A stretch of DNA of 64,000 nt, taken from NCBI RefSeq assembly GCF_012986595.1, contig NZ_JAAQYM010000003.1, positions 372,001 through 436,000 on the forward strand, in the 5' to 3' direction. Source of the stretch: Pseudomonas koreensis (GTDB lineage: Bacteria > Pseudomonadota > Gammaproteobacteria > Pseudomonadales > Pseudomonadaceae). Position numbers and translations under genes: made by a program. This document shows positions 1 through 8,437 of this stretch, piece after piece; the first letter of the stretch is position 1; the number at the start of each line of letters is the position of its first letter. Below the pieces are notes generated by a model. It was not told the DNA's origin. It did no database searches and saw nothing but the letters and a program-made list of their open reading frames with translations.

Positions 1-1
1 C

Positions 2-2056
2 CTGAGCCGCGAGCTGGCCGCCATCACCCCCAGCGGCAAACTCGATGAGGCCTTCACGCATTTCCAGGGCGACAGTCATCATGATGCTCAGCCGCTGGTG
101 ATTCCGCCCCGCAGCGGCGGTACCACCGATATCGCGATTGAGGCCCACGACCTGACACTGCGCTTCGGCGACTTCACCGCCGTGGATCACGTCAGCTTCG
201 CCATCGGTCGCGGCGAGATTTTCGGTTTTCTCGGCTCCAACGGCTGCGGCAAGACCACCACCATGAAAGTCCTGACCGGGCTGATGCCGGCCAGCGAGGG
301 CAGCGCGACACTGCTGGGCAACCCGGTGGACGCCAAGGACCTGGCCACGCGCAAGCGGGTCGGCTTCATGTCCCAGAGCTTTTCGCTGTATGGCGAACTC
401 AGTGTGCGGCAGAACCTTGAGCTGCACGCCCGGCTGTTCGATTTGCCCAAGGCCGAAAGCGCGCCACGCATCGAAGCGTTGATCGAGCGCTTCAATCTGC
501 GCGGCGTAGCTGATCAGCCGTCAGGTGCCCTGCCCCTTGGGCTGCGTCAACGCCTGTCGCTGGCGGTGGCGGTGTTGCACCGCCCGGAAGTGCTGATCCT
601 TGATGAGCCGACGTCCGGCGTCGACCCCGCAGCCCGCGATGACTTCTGGCGGCTGTTGATCGAACTGTCCCGCGAGCAAGGCGTGACGATTTTCCTCTCC
701 ACTCATTTCATGAACGAAGCCCAGCGCTGCGACCGCATCTCGCTGATGCACGCCGGCAAGGTCCTGGCGTGCGACACCCCGGCGGCGCTGCAACGTCAGT
801 TCGCCGGAGAAACGCTGGAAGCCGCTTTCGTGACGTGTCTGGAACAAGCTCAGGGCACCGCCGATTCGCCTCCCGCGAACGAACCGCCGACCGCACCAGT
901 GGCCGCCGCGCCGCCGCTCAAACAGCGCGGCTTCAGCCTCGGTCGCCTGCTGGCGGTGGCCAGTCGCGAAGGGAAGGAGCTGCTGCGTGACAAGGTGCGC
1001 ATGGCCTTTGCCCTGGCGGGGGCGATTTTCATGATGGTGATTTTCGGCTACGGGATTTCCCTCGACGTGGAAAACCTCGCGTTCGCCGTCTACGACCAGG
1101 ATCAGACACCGCAGAGCCGAACCTATCTGGAAGCCTTTCGCGGCTCGCGCTACTTCGATGAACGGCCGGCCATCCACGACGCACAAGAGCTGCACCGCCG
1201 CCTGCAGCGCTCGGAAATCAAACTCGCGCTGGAAATCCCGCCCGGATTCGGCCGCGACCTGTACGCCGGGCGCCAGCCTGCGGTGGCGGCGTGGCTGGAT
1301 GGCGGCATGCCGTTTCGCGCCGAGACCAGCCGCAACTATGTTGAAGCCGTGCACCTGGCCAATCTGCAACAGTTGGCCGAGCAGAGCAGCCCCGCGATGC
1401 ATCATCAGGCGGGCGCCAGCCTGGAAACCCGCTTTCGCTACAACCAGGATGTGGTCAGCGTCAACGCCATCGGCCCTGGGGTCATGGCGCTGATTCTGGC
1501 GTTCATTCCGGCGATGTTGACCGCGCTGGGCATCGTCCGCGAAAAAGAGCTGGGCTCGATCACCAACTTCTACGCCACGCCCCTGACCCGTCTGGAGTTT
1601 CTGCTGGGCAAACAGGCGCCTTACCTGCTGGTCAGCCTGGTCAATCTGGCGCTGCTGGTGGCGATGAACCGCTGGTTGTTCGGCGTGCCGTTCAAGGGCA
1701 GCCTGCTGACACTGGCCTTCGGCGGCCTGCTGTACGTGCTGGCGACCACCAGCATGGGCCTGCTGATCTCGGCGTTCACCCGTACGCAAATCGCCGCGAT
1801 CCTCGGCACCATGATCATCACCAGCCTGCCAACCATCCAGTTCTCCGGGCTGATCGTGCCGCGCTCTTCGCTGGAAGGTGCGGCCGCGGTGATGGGCATG
1901 CTGTTTCCGGCGGGGCATTTCCTCGACATCGCGGTGGGCACGTTCACCAAAGCGCTGGACCTGCGGCAGCTGTGGCCGCAGTGCCTGGCGCTGTTCGGGT
2001 TCTTTGTCGGGTTCACCGGGCTGAGCCTGGTCATGCTGAAAAAGCAGGAGGCCTGA
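2..2056 (+). CDS. RbbA-type ABC transporter, ATPase-permease fusion (5' end outside window)
   Basis: The reading frame is open from the first codon of the window, so the gene begins upstream; 684 residues are visible. They start with what looks like the tail of a first ABC domain, then a second complete nucleotide-binding domain with Walker A GSNGCGKT (about nt 233-256), a signature variant LPLGLRQR, Walker B LILDEPT and the H-loop STHF. An ABC-2 type membrane domain with about six hydrophobic segments follows (from about nt 1000). Two ABC domains fused to an ABC-2 permease is the arrangement of E. coli RbbA/YhiH. The downstream permease overlaps closely, so the two probably form one exporter. 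The substrate cannot be read from sequence; the ribosome-associated role of RbbA is family knowledge only. Confidence 0.85.
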   Translation: MSRELAAITPSGKLDEAFTHFQGDSHHDAQPLVIPPRSGGTTDIAIEAHDLTLRFGDFTAVDHVSFAIGRGEIFGFLGSNGCGKTTTMKVLTGLMPASEGSATLLGNPVDAKDLATRKRVGFMSQSFSLYGELSVRQNLELHARLFDLPKAESAPRIEALIERFNLRGVADQPSGALPLGLRQRLSLAVAVLHRPEVLILDEPTSGVDPAARDDFWRLLIELSREQGVTIFLSTHFMNEAQRCDRISLMHAGKVLACDTPAALQRQFAGETLEAAFVTCLEQAQGTADSPPANEPPTAPVAAAPPLKQRGFSLGRLLAVASREGKELLRDKVRMAFALAGAIFMMVIFGYGISLDVENLAFAVYDQDQTPQSRTYLEAFRGSRYFDERPAIHDAQELHRRLQRSEIKLALEIPPGFGRDLYAGRQPAVAAWLDGGMPFRAETSRNYVEAVHLANLQQLAEQSSPAMHHQAGASLETRFRYNQDVVSVNAIGPGVMALILAFIPAMLTALGIVREKELGSITNFYATPLTRLEFLLGKQAPYLLVSLVNLALLVAMNRWLFGVPFKGSLLTLAFGGLLYVLATTSMGLLISAFTRTQIAAILGTMIITSLPTIQFSGLIVPRSSLEGAAAVMGMLFPAGHFLDIAVGTFTKALDLRQLWPQCLALFGFFVGFTGLSLVMLKKQEA

Positions 2057-3175
2057 ATGCACAAGTTCGCGCACATCCTGCGCCTGGGACTCAAGGAACT
2101 GACCAGCCTGCGCCACGACAGCGTGTTGCTGCTGTTCCTGTTCTACGCCTTTACCGTGGCGATCTACATGCCCGCCGCCGGCTCAGTGATCGGCGTGCAC
2201 AACGCCAGCGTAGCGATCGTCGACGAAGACCACAGCGCGCTCTCGCGCCAGTTGACCCAAGCCCTGCAACCGCCGGAGTTCCAGCCGCCGGTGCTGTTGC
2301 CTTACCCGCAACTGGACCAGGTCATGGACAGCGGCCAGTACACCTTCGTGATCAACATTCCGGCAGGTTTTCAAACCGACCTGCTGGCGGCGCGGCACCC
2401 GGCCATTCAGGTCAATGTGGACGCCACCGCCATGAGCCAGGCGTTCATGGGCGCCGGTTACATCGGCCGGATCTTCCAGCGTGAACTGCAGGACTATGGC
2501 GGCCAGGGCGATGCCGCGAGCAAGGCGCCGATTCAACTGACTACCCGCGCGCTGTTCAATACCAACCTGGAGGGCGGCTGGTTTCTGGCGGTGATTCAGA
2601 TCGTCAACAACATCACCATTCTGGCGATCATCCTCACGGGTACGGCGCTGCTGCGTGAGCGCGAACACGGCACGCTCGACCATTTGCTGGTGCTGCCACT
2701 GACGGCGCTGGAAATCATGCTGGCGAAAATCTGGAGCAACCTGCTGGTGGTGGTGCTGTGCACCTGGCTGTCGCTGGAGGTGGTGGTCAAAGGCGCATTG
2801 GGCGTGCCGTTGGCCGGCTCGATGAGCCTGTTTTTGCTGGTGACCGCGGTTTATCTGTTTGCCAGTACCGCGCTGGGAATCTTCCTCGCGACGCTGGCGC
2901 GCTCGACGCCGCAGTTCGGCCTGCTGGCGATTCCGGTGATCATCCCGATGTTGCTGCTGTCGGGCGGCAGCACGCCACTGGACAGCATGCCGCAGTGGCT
3001 GCAGTGGGTCATGCAGGGCTCGCCCTCCACGCACTTTGTCAGCCTCAGCGCCGCGATACTGTTTCGCGACGCCGGACTGAGCGTGGTCTGGCCGAACTTG
3101 CTGGCGCTGACGGGCATCGGCCTGCTGTTCTTCCTCATCGCGCTGGCACGCTTTCGCAAGAGCCTGGCGTCCTGA
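2057..3175 (+). CDS. ABC-2 type transporter permease (YhhJ-like)
   Basis: This 372-residue protein starts directly after the TGA of the RbbA-like gene, so the two are almost certainly translationally coupled. It has an N-terminal membrane segment, a large periplasmic domain of about 140 residues, and five or six C-terminal membrane helices. The phrase LREREHGTLDHLLVLPLT is the typical ABC-2 coupling region. It carries no ATPase, so it must use the upstream protein. Similar pairs, often with an upstream HlyD-type adaptor, are read as tripartite exporters; any adaptor would lie left of the window. Confidence 0.85.
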   Translation: MHKFAHILRLGLKELTSLRHDSVLLLFLFYAFTVAIYMPAAGSVIGVHNASVAIVDEDHSALSRQLTQALQPPEFQPPVLLPYPQLDQVMDSGQYTFVINIPAGFQTDLLAARHPAIQVNVDATAMSQAFMGAGYIGRIFQRELQDYGGQGDAASKAPIQLTTRALFNTNLEGGWFLAVIQIVNNITILAIILTGTALLREREHGTLDHLLVLPLTALEIMLAKIWSNLLVVVLCTWLSLEVVVKGALGVPLAGSMSLFLLVTAVYLFASTALGIFLATLARSTPQFGLLAIPVIIPMLLLSGGSTPLDSMPQWLQWVMQGSPSTHFVSLSAAILFRDAGLSVVWPNLLALTGIGLLFFLIALARFRKSLAS

Positions 3176-3191
3176 ACATCGGCCAGCGTGC

Positions 3192-3599
3192 TTACTGAAT
3201 GATCAGGTTGTTGAACAACAGGTCTTCAACCACCGGCTTGCCGGTCTCGTCATTCATCACTTGCTGGGTTTGTTTCAGGGCTTCCTGACGCAGCTTTTCC
3301 TTGCCTTCGATGCTGCCCATCGCCTCAGTCGTCTGCTGGGTGAACAGCGCCACCAGTTGATTGCGGATCAGCGGCTCGTTGGCCTTGACCAGTTTGGTCG
3401 CCTCTTCGCCTGTCACGCGCAATGCCACATCGGCCTTGTAGACCTTCAGCTTCGGCGTGCCGTCCAACCCGTAGTTGCCCACGAACGGCGGGCTCAGGGT
3501 GATGTAATTAACCTTCGGCGCCTCGCCTTCTTTGGCTTCTTCGGCCAAGGCTGCCACAGGCAGAGACAGGGCCAGCAACAACATGATCCACGCTTTCAC
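3192..3599 (-). CDS. FliL-like secreted/membrane-anchored protein
   Basis: I choose the GTG at 3599 because AGGAG sits 7 nt upstream; longer versions would lack this site and place the signal peptide internally. The 135-residue product begins with a hydrophobic signal segment ending near ALA-EEAK. It continues with a FliL-like domain (VNYITLSPPFVGNYG, then a helix with IRNQLVALFTQQ, ending in LLFNNLIIQ). FliL proteins modulate the flagellar stator, but no flagellar genes lie nearby, so this is a stand-alone paralogue. It converges on the ABC permease gene with a 16-bp gap. Confidence 0.75.
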   Translation of the reverse strand: MKAWIMLLLALSLPVAALAEEAKEGEAPKVNYITLSPPFVGNYGLDGTPKLKVYKADVALRVTGEEATKLVKANEPLIRNQLVALFTQQTTEAMGSIEGKEKLRQEALKQTQQVMNDETGKPVVEDLLFNNLIIQ

Positions 3600-3749
3600 A
3601 ATTCGCTCCTTATCCGGTTTGCGGCCTAGCATAACGACCCGCCGCGCAAGCACAAGCTTATGGCTGACTATCAGGGTCGGGCATGCTCGTTGACCCGTTG
3701 ACTGACACACCTACACTTATCGGCCATCACTCCCAAAGGAATAGCCCTG

Positions 3750-4727
3750 ATGAAAGCCGTGCTGTGCAAAGCCTTCGGCCCTGCCGAATCGCTGGTGCTG
3801 GAAGACGTCGCCAGTCCTGTCGCGAAGAAGAACGAAATCCTGCTGGAGGTGCATGCCGCCGGGGTCAACTTCCCGGACACGCTGATCATCGAGGGCAAAT
3901 ACCAGTTCAAGCCGCCCTTCCCGTTTTCCCCGGGGGGCGAAGCGTCCGGCGTGGTCAGCGCCGTGGGCGAAAAGATCAGCCATCTGAAGGTCGGTGACCG
4001 GGTCATGGCCCTGACCGGCTGGGGCAGCTTTGCCGAACAGGTCGCGGTGCCGGGCTACAACGTCCTGCCGATCCCGCCGTCGATGGACTTCAACACCGCT
4101 GCCGCCTTCAGCATGACCTACGGCACTTCGATGCACGCCCTCAAGCAACGGGCCAACCTGCAACCGGGCGAAACCCTGCTGGTGCTCGGTGCTTCCGGTG
4201 GCGTCGGCCTCGCGGCGGTGGAAATCGGCAAGGCCATGGGCGCTCGCGTCATCGCCGCCGCCAGCAGCGCGGAGAAACTCGCCGTGGCCAAGGCGGCCGG
4301 TGCCGACGAACTGATCAACTACAGCGAAACCAGCCTCAAGGAAGAAATCAAACGCCTCACCGACGGCCAGGGCGCCGATGTGATCTACGACCCGGTCGGC
4401 GGTGACCTGTTTGACCAGGCCATCCGCGCCATCGCCTGGAACGGCCGCCTGCTGGTGGTCGGCTTCGCCAGCGGGCGCATCCCGGAACTGCCGGTCAACC
4501 TCGCCCTGCTCAAGGGCGCAGCAGTGCTTGGCGTGTTCTGGGGCTCCTTCGCCCAGCGCCAGCCACAGGACAACGCGGCGAACTTCCAGCAACTGTTCAG
4601 CTGGTTCGCCGAGGGCAAGCTCAAGCCGCTGGTGTCACAGGTGTATCCGCTGAGCAACGCGGCGCAGGCAATCAATGACCTGGGCCAGCGCAAGGCAGTG
4701 GGCAAGGTGGTGGTGCAGGTGCGCTGA
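3750..4727 (+). CDS. NADPH:quinone oxidoreductase family protein (zinc-free MDR)
   Basis: The 325-residue medium-chain dehydrogenase/reductase starts at an ATG preceded by AAGGAA. It has the N-terminal GroES-like fold (VNFPDTLIIEGKYQ, PFSPGGEASGVV) and a Rossmann cofactor site LVLGASGGVGLAAVEIGKA near residues 145-165. It lacks the zinc-ligand cysteines of alcohol dehydrogenases, which fits the quinone reductase (QOR) branch using NADPH. The true substrate could be another enone or acyl compound. It is monocistronic, with a histidine phosphatase converging on its 3' end. Confidence 0.82.
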   Translation: MKAVLCKAFGPAESLVLEDVASPVAKKNEILLEVHAAGVNFPDTLIIEGKYQFKPPFPFSPGGEASGVVSAVGEKISHLKVGDRVMALTGWGSFAEQVAVPGYNVLPIPPSMDFNTAAAFSMTYGTSMHALKQRANLQPGETLLVLGASGGVGLAAVEIGKAMGARVIAAASSAEKLAVAKAAGADELINYSETSLKEEIKRLTDGQGADVIYDPVGGDLFDQAIRAIAWNGRLLVVGFASGRIPELPVNLALLKGAAVLGVFWGSFAQRQPQDNAANFQQLFSWFAEGKLKPLVSQVYPLSNAAQAINDLGQRKAVGKVVVQVR

Positions 4728-4741
4728 CAGCGCGGTTCGCC

Positions 4742-5371
4742 TCAACCGCCGGGCGACGGTGCCGCGTCGCCCGGCAACAGCTGCTCCTGAACCTTCAGGC
4801 TGCGAGACGGAATCAGCCGACCCTTGTCGTCGAAGCGCAGGACGATCAGCCAGTCGAAGACATCATCCGGCCATTTCCCCTGCCCCATCAGCGCTGTGGC
4901 GTCGCCGCCGAAGGCTTTCAGCAGTTTGTTGATGTGCCCGTGGTGCCAGGCGATCAGCACCGTCGGCGCCTGATTGCTCTTGCGCAACAGCCTGACCAGT
5001 TGGTGCAGGTCGCCATTGACGTAGGGCTGCTCAATCGCAAGGTTCAGGCGCTGAGCCAGCGGGGTCAGGGTCAAGCGTGAGCGCGAACTCTCCGGGGTGT
5101 CGCCGGCCGCGATCAAGCGCTGGGGAGTCAGGGTCTGGCCATCGAGTTTCAACGGGTTGAAATAGTCGACGTAGGCGGCCGCCCGCTGTTCGCCCCGAGC
5201 GTTGAGCAGCGAGCCGACATCCGGTTTTTCTGCATGACGAATGATCAGTACCGTCGCGTTACGCAGGCCGGAATGGGAAGGATGATCGGTGACGATCAAT
5301 GTCAGCAGCACAACGGCGAGCCCCGCGGCCACCAAAAATCTCGGCACCAACATGCGAACCTTCAGGGCCAT
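4742..5371 (-). CDS. Histidine phosphatase family protein, membrane-anchored
   Basis: This 209-residue protein has an N-terminal hydrophobic anchor or signal (about residues 9-27, VAAGLAVVLLTLIV). It is followed by the phosphohistidine motif LIIRHAEKP and the second histidine in IAWHHGHI, both typical of the phosphoglycerate mutase-like superfamily. The protein is therefore probably periplasmic or membrane-tethered. Substrate unknown. It lies alone between the quinone oxidoreductase (convergent) and glpT (divergent). Confidence 0.75.
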   Translation of the reverse strand: MALKVRMLVPRFLVAAGLAVVLLTLIVTDHPSHSGLRNATVLIIRHAEKPDVGSLLNARGEQRAAAYVDYFNPLKLDGQTLTPQRLIAAGDTPESSRSRLTLTPLAQRLNLAIEQPYVNGDLHQLVRLLRKSNQAPTVLIAWHHGHINKLLKAFGGDATALMGQGKWPDDVFDWLIVLRFDDKGRLIPSRSLKVQEQLLPGDAAPSPGG

Positions 5372-5471
5372 TTCTTATCTCGGCTGATCAATCGGCTGAA
5401 CTGGCCGCGAGTCTATGCCACCCCATGTTCATAAGTGGTGAAAACGTCCTGTTCTTACAGCTGAGCGACAG

Positions 5472-5548
5472 GTTCGTAAAAGAACGCTCGAATTCCAACA
5501 TTTCCACTGTTTTGCCAATGCGAACCGGTGCTATTTTCGGTAACGAAA
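5472..5548. promoter_or_regulatory. Two candidate GlpR operators upstream of glpT
   Basis: GTTCGTAAAAGAAC (5472-5485) and TTTCGGTAACGAAA (5535-5548) are 14-bp inverted repeats of the form NTTCG-N4-CGAAN or close to it. They resemble the known E. coli GlpR operator core (TTCG...CGAA). Their centres are 63 bp apart, six helical turns. A poorer copy, TTTGCCAATGCGAA, lies at 5511-5524. GlpR repression of glycerol-3-phosphate transport is established in related bacteria; binding here is inferred. The glpR gene is not in the window. Confidence 0.5.
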
Positions 5549-5596
5549 CTGTAACATTCGCATCCGCAGTCAAAACAAGAAATCTGGAGCTCTTGA

Positions 5597-6946
5597 ATGT
5601 TTGCTTTCTTTCGTCCTGCCGCACATCAGGCTCCATTGCCTGAAGAAAAAATCGACAGCACTTACCGACGCCTGCGCTGGCAGATCTTCGCCGGTATCTT
5701 CTTTGGCTACGCGGGTTACTACCTGCTGCGCAAAAACTTCTCGCTGGCCATGCCGTACCTGATCGACGAAGGCTACAGCCGGGGCGACCTGGGTCTGGCG
5801 ATGTCGGCCATCGCCATTGCCTACGGTCTGTCCAAGTTCCTCATGGGCCTGGTGTCCGACCGTTCCAACCCGCGCTACTTCCTGCCGTTCGGCCTGCTGG
5901 TGTCGGCCGGGGTGATGTTCATTTTCGGTTTCGCGCCGTGGGCGACGTCCAGCGTGACCATGATGTTCATCCTGCTGTTCATCAACGGTTGGGCCCAGGG
6001 CATGGGCTGGCCGCCGAGCGGACGCACCATGGTGCACTGGTGGTCGCAGAAGGAACGGGGCGGCGTGGTCTCGGTGTGGAACGTGGCGCATAACGTCGGC
6101 GGCGGTCTGATCGGCCCGCTGTTCCTGCTCGGCATGGGCCTGTTCAACGACTGGCACGCAGCGTTCTACGTACCGGCAGCGGTGGCATTGGGCGTGGCGG
6201 TGTTTGCCTTCATCACCATGCGCGATACCCCGCAATCGGTCGGCCTGCCGCCGATCGAGAAGTACAAGAACGATTACCCGGAAGGCTACGACGCCAGCCA
6301 CGAAGACGAATTCAGCGCCAAGGAAATCTTCGTCAAATACGTGCTGCGCAACAAAATGCTCTGGTACATCGCCCTGGCCAACGTCTTCGTCTACCTGCTG
6401 CGCTACGGCGTGCTGGACTGGGCACCGACCTACCTGAAAGAAGCCAAGCACTTCGACGTCGACAAGACGTCGTGGGCCTATTTCTTCTACGAGTGGGCGG
6501 GCATTCCGGGCACGCTGCTGTGCGGCTGGATGTCGGACAAGATCTTCCGTGGTAACCGTGGCCTGACCGGCATGGTGTTCATGGCGCTGGTGACCGTGGC
6601 GACACTGGTGTACTGGCTGAACCCGGCCGGCAACCCGACCGTGGACATGATCGCGCTGTTCTCGATCGGCTTCCTGATCTACGGCCCGGTGATGCTGATC
6701 GGCCTGCAGGCACTGGAACTGGCACCGAAGAAAGCCGCCGGCACTGCCGCGGGCTTCACTGGCCTGTTCGGTTATCTGGGCGGTTCGGTCGCCGCGAGTG
6801 CGGCGATGGGCTACACCGTTGACCACTTCGGCTGGGACGGTGGTTTCGTCCTGCTGGTAGGCGCTTGCCTGCTGTCGATGGCCTTCCTGGCCCCGACGCT
6901 ATGGCACAAGCAAGTCGCCAGTCAGAGCCGCGAAGCCGTCGCCTGA
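5597..6946 (+). CDS. glpT: Glycerol-3-phosphate transporter GlpT
   Basis: A 449-residue major facilitator of the organophosphate:phosphate antiporter family, with 12 predicted membrane helices. Recognisable GlpT signatures include [33 protein letters not shown] and the family stretch [19 protein letters not shown], which holds an arginine probably used for phosphate binding. It imports sn-glycerol-3-phosphate in exchange for phosphate, and is also the usual fosfomycin entry route. The ATG follows a CTGGAG site. Two GlpR-like palindromes lie upstream. Its 3' end overlaps the convergent ChaC-like gene by 25 bp, with no separate terminator. Confidence 0.93.
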   Translation: MFAFFRPAAHQAPLPEEKIDSTYRRLRWQIFAGIFFGYAGYYLLRKNFSLAMPYLIDEGYSRGDLGLAMSAIAIAYGLSKFLMGLVSDRSNPRYFLPFGLLVSAGVMFIFGFAPWATSSVTMMFILLFINGWAQGMGWPPSGRTMVHWWSQKERGGVVSVWNVAHNVGGGLIGPLFLLGMGLFNDWHAAFYVPAAVALGVAVFAFITMRDTPQSVGLPPIEKYKNDYPEGYDASHEDEFSAKEIFVKYVLRNKMLWYIALANVFVYLLRYGVLDWAPTYLKEAKHFDVDKTSWAYFFYEWAGIPGTLLCGWMSDKIFRGNRGLTGMVFMALVTVATLVYWLNPAGNPTVDMIALFSIGFLIYGPVMLIGLQALELAPKKAAGTAAGFTGLFGYLGGSVAASAAMGYTVDHFGWDGGFVLLVGACLLSMAFLAPTLWHKQVASQSREAVA

Positions 6947-7590
6947 TCAGCCTTTGACTGACAGCGCTTGAGCCGCGCCTCCAGATTCCGGTCTGGCATG
7001 GCGTGGCTGCGCAGGGCGTGGACGGTCTGCTCGACATAATCGCGAGTAGTGCCGTAGCGCCCGCAAGCGCTTTCGAACACCTGACTCAGCACATGATCCG
7101 GCAAGTTGCCGGCATAGCTGGGCAGGTGTCGCTCCAATACGAATCCCAGAGCCTGCACCTGACTGCCATCTTCGAGCCGGCAGTTGAGCCAGTGCGGACG
7201 ATAGGACGGGAACGGCATCTCGCGTTTCCACAGCGCGTAGAGCGCACTGTCGAGGTTCTCTTGCGGCAGCCGATAGGCGAAGCCGCTGCACGAACCGCCA
7301 CGATCCAGACCGAACACCAGCCCGGGCATTTCCGGCGTTCCACGATGCTCGTGCGACCACAGGTACAAGCCGCGATGGTAGCCATGAACGCGCCCGCGCA
7401 CTCGCTCCACCGCCGTGCATTCCGGACGCCAGATCAGCGACCCGTAGGCGAACAGCCACACCGGTCCGCCCTTGTGGCGCGCCATGGTCGATTGCATCGA
7501 GACGAGAAGTTGTTCGTGGGTCAGCTGCGGCCCCAGATCGAGCCGCGGAGGATAAGCCAGATTCACAAAAGCAGATTCAATGGCTGTCAT
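6922..7590 (-). CDS. Gamma-glutamylcyclotransferase (ChaC-like)
   Basis: The ATG at 7590 (MTAIESAF) is preferred over upstream starts because the conserved domain begins shortly after it; the product is 222 residues. The family motif [14 protein letters not shown] lies near residues 44-57. The conserved glutamate expected as general base is in [11 protein letters not shown]. ChaC-type enzymes release 5-oxoproline from glutathione and so tune the glutathione pool. The last 25 bp overlap the end of glpT on the other strand. The 355 bp upstream are AT-rich and hold no other gene. Confidence 0.8.
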   Translation of the reverse strand: MTAIESAFVNLAYPPRLDLGPQLTHEQLLVSMQSTMARHKGGPVWLFAYGSLIWRPECTAVERVRGRVHGYHRGLYLWSHEHRGTPEMPGLVFGLDRGGSCSGFAYRLPQENLDSALYALWKREMPFPSYRPHWLNCRLEDGSQVQALGFVLERHLPSYAGNLPDHVLSQVFESACGRYGTTRDYVEQTVHALRSHAMPDRNLEARLKRCQSKADQATASRL

Positions 7591-7945
7591 GACGGAAGTG
7601 TTCGGCCCCGCAAGTATTACAAGATGTAAGCACAATTCGCTGGATAGAACATATAGCAGTAACTGTAAAACGAAAAGTGCTAAAGGATGTATGACAGGCC
7701 CGATAGCGCTAAAACGGTATTATCCGCGTCGGCTAACAGGTTCTATATAGCCTAATACCATTGCACCAATATCTTAAATACCCGAATGAAATATGCATAA
7801 GCCCTGCGCTCGTTCAGGGTTCATTCAAGAATATGCGGGAAACTTCCTACTAAACTGTCGGACTTTCTGTATTTCCCGTCGCTGAACGCCTACGTATAAC
7901 GGCCTTCCTCTGGCGCAAGCCATTCCGTTTAACCGAGACTGCATT
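7591..7945. other. AT-rich intergenic region upstream of the PagP-like gene
   Basis: This 355-bp gap is clearly richer in A and T than its neighbours. I see no ORF or RNA gene. It must hold the divergent promoters of the ChaC-like and PagP-like genes. Possible elements are a TATAAC -10 at 7895-7900, and a direct repeat CGTTCA-N5-CATTCA at 7811-7827 whose 11-bp period resembles a PhoP box. Both are weak. Confidence 0.4.
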
Positions 7946-8422
7946 ATGAAAACATCAAGGCTTTTGGCCGCATTGTTAATGATTCAGACTGGCCACGCGC
8001 TGGCTGAAGATGACGCTGAAAAAGACCAGGGTTTCTGGTACGCCCAAACCAGTGTCTATACCCGGCATTACTCACCCGACCCCGAACACAATAACCATCA
8101 GGACTTGATCGGCATTGAACGCAATCAGGCGTCCGGCTGGGTATTTGGCGGGGCAACGTTTCGCAACTCATTCCGCCAGCGCTCGAACTACGCCTATGTC
8201 GGCAAGCGCTATGACAGCAGCGAGTATCCGGTCTACCTGAAGGTCACGGGTGGGCTGTTGCAGGGCTATCGCGGTGATTACAAGGACAAGATTCCGCTGA
8301 ACCGCTACGGCGTTGCGCCGGTGATCATTCCGTCCGTCGGCACTCACTACGGCCCATTGGCCGCCGAGCTGGTGTTTCTCGGCGCCAATGCAGCGATGGT
8401 GACTAGCGGCGTGCGTTTCTAG
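7946..8422 (+). CDS. PagP-like outer-membrane barrel (possible lipid A palmitoyltransferase)
   Basis: A 158-residue protein with a signal peptide (cleavage probably after ALA, residue 20) and alternating beta-strand character ending in a terminal aromatic (GVRF), as in outer-membrane barrels. By eye it aligns with E. coli PagP over its length: GGATFRNSF with AMAFKDSW, LKVTGGLLQGYRGDY with LGLGFTAGVTARDNW, and APVIIPSVGTHYGP with LPVLLPLASVGYGP. Ser75 aligns with the PagP catalytic Ser77; Asn74 replaces Asp76; His41 or Tyr38 is near the PagP His33 position. A divergent PagP has been described in P. aeruginosa. Such proteins are often labelled glycerol-3-phosphate transporter, probably because of the neighbouring glpT; nothing in the sequence supports that. 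Confidence 0.65.
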   Translation: MKTSRLLAALLMIQTGHALAEDDAEKDQGFWYAQTSVYTRHYSPDPEHNNHQDLIGIERNQASGWVFGGATFRNSFRQRSNYAYVGKRYDSSEYPVYLKVTGGLLQGYRGDYKDKIPLNRYGVAPVIIPSVGTHYGPLAAELVFLGANAAMVTSGVRF

Positions 8423-8437
8423 AGGCGGCGTTCAGGC

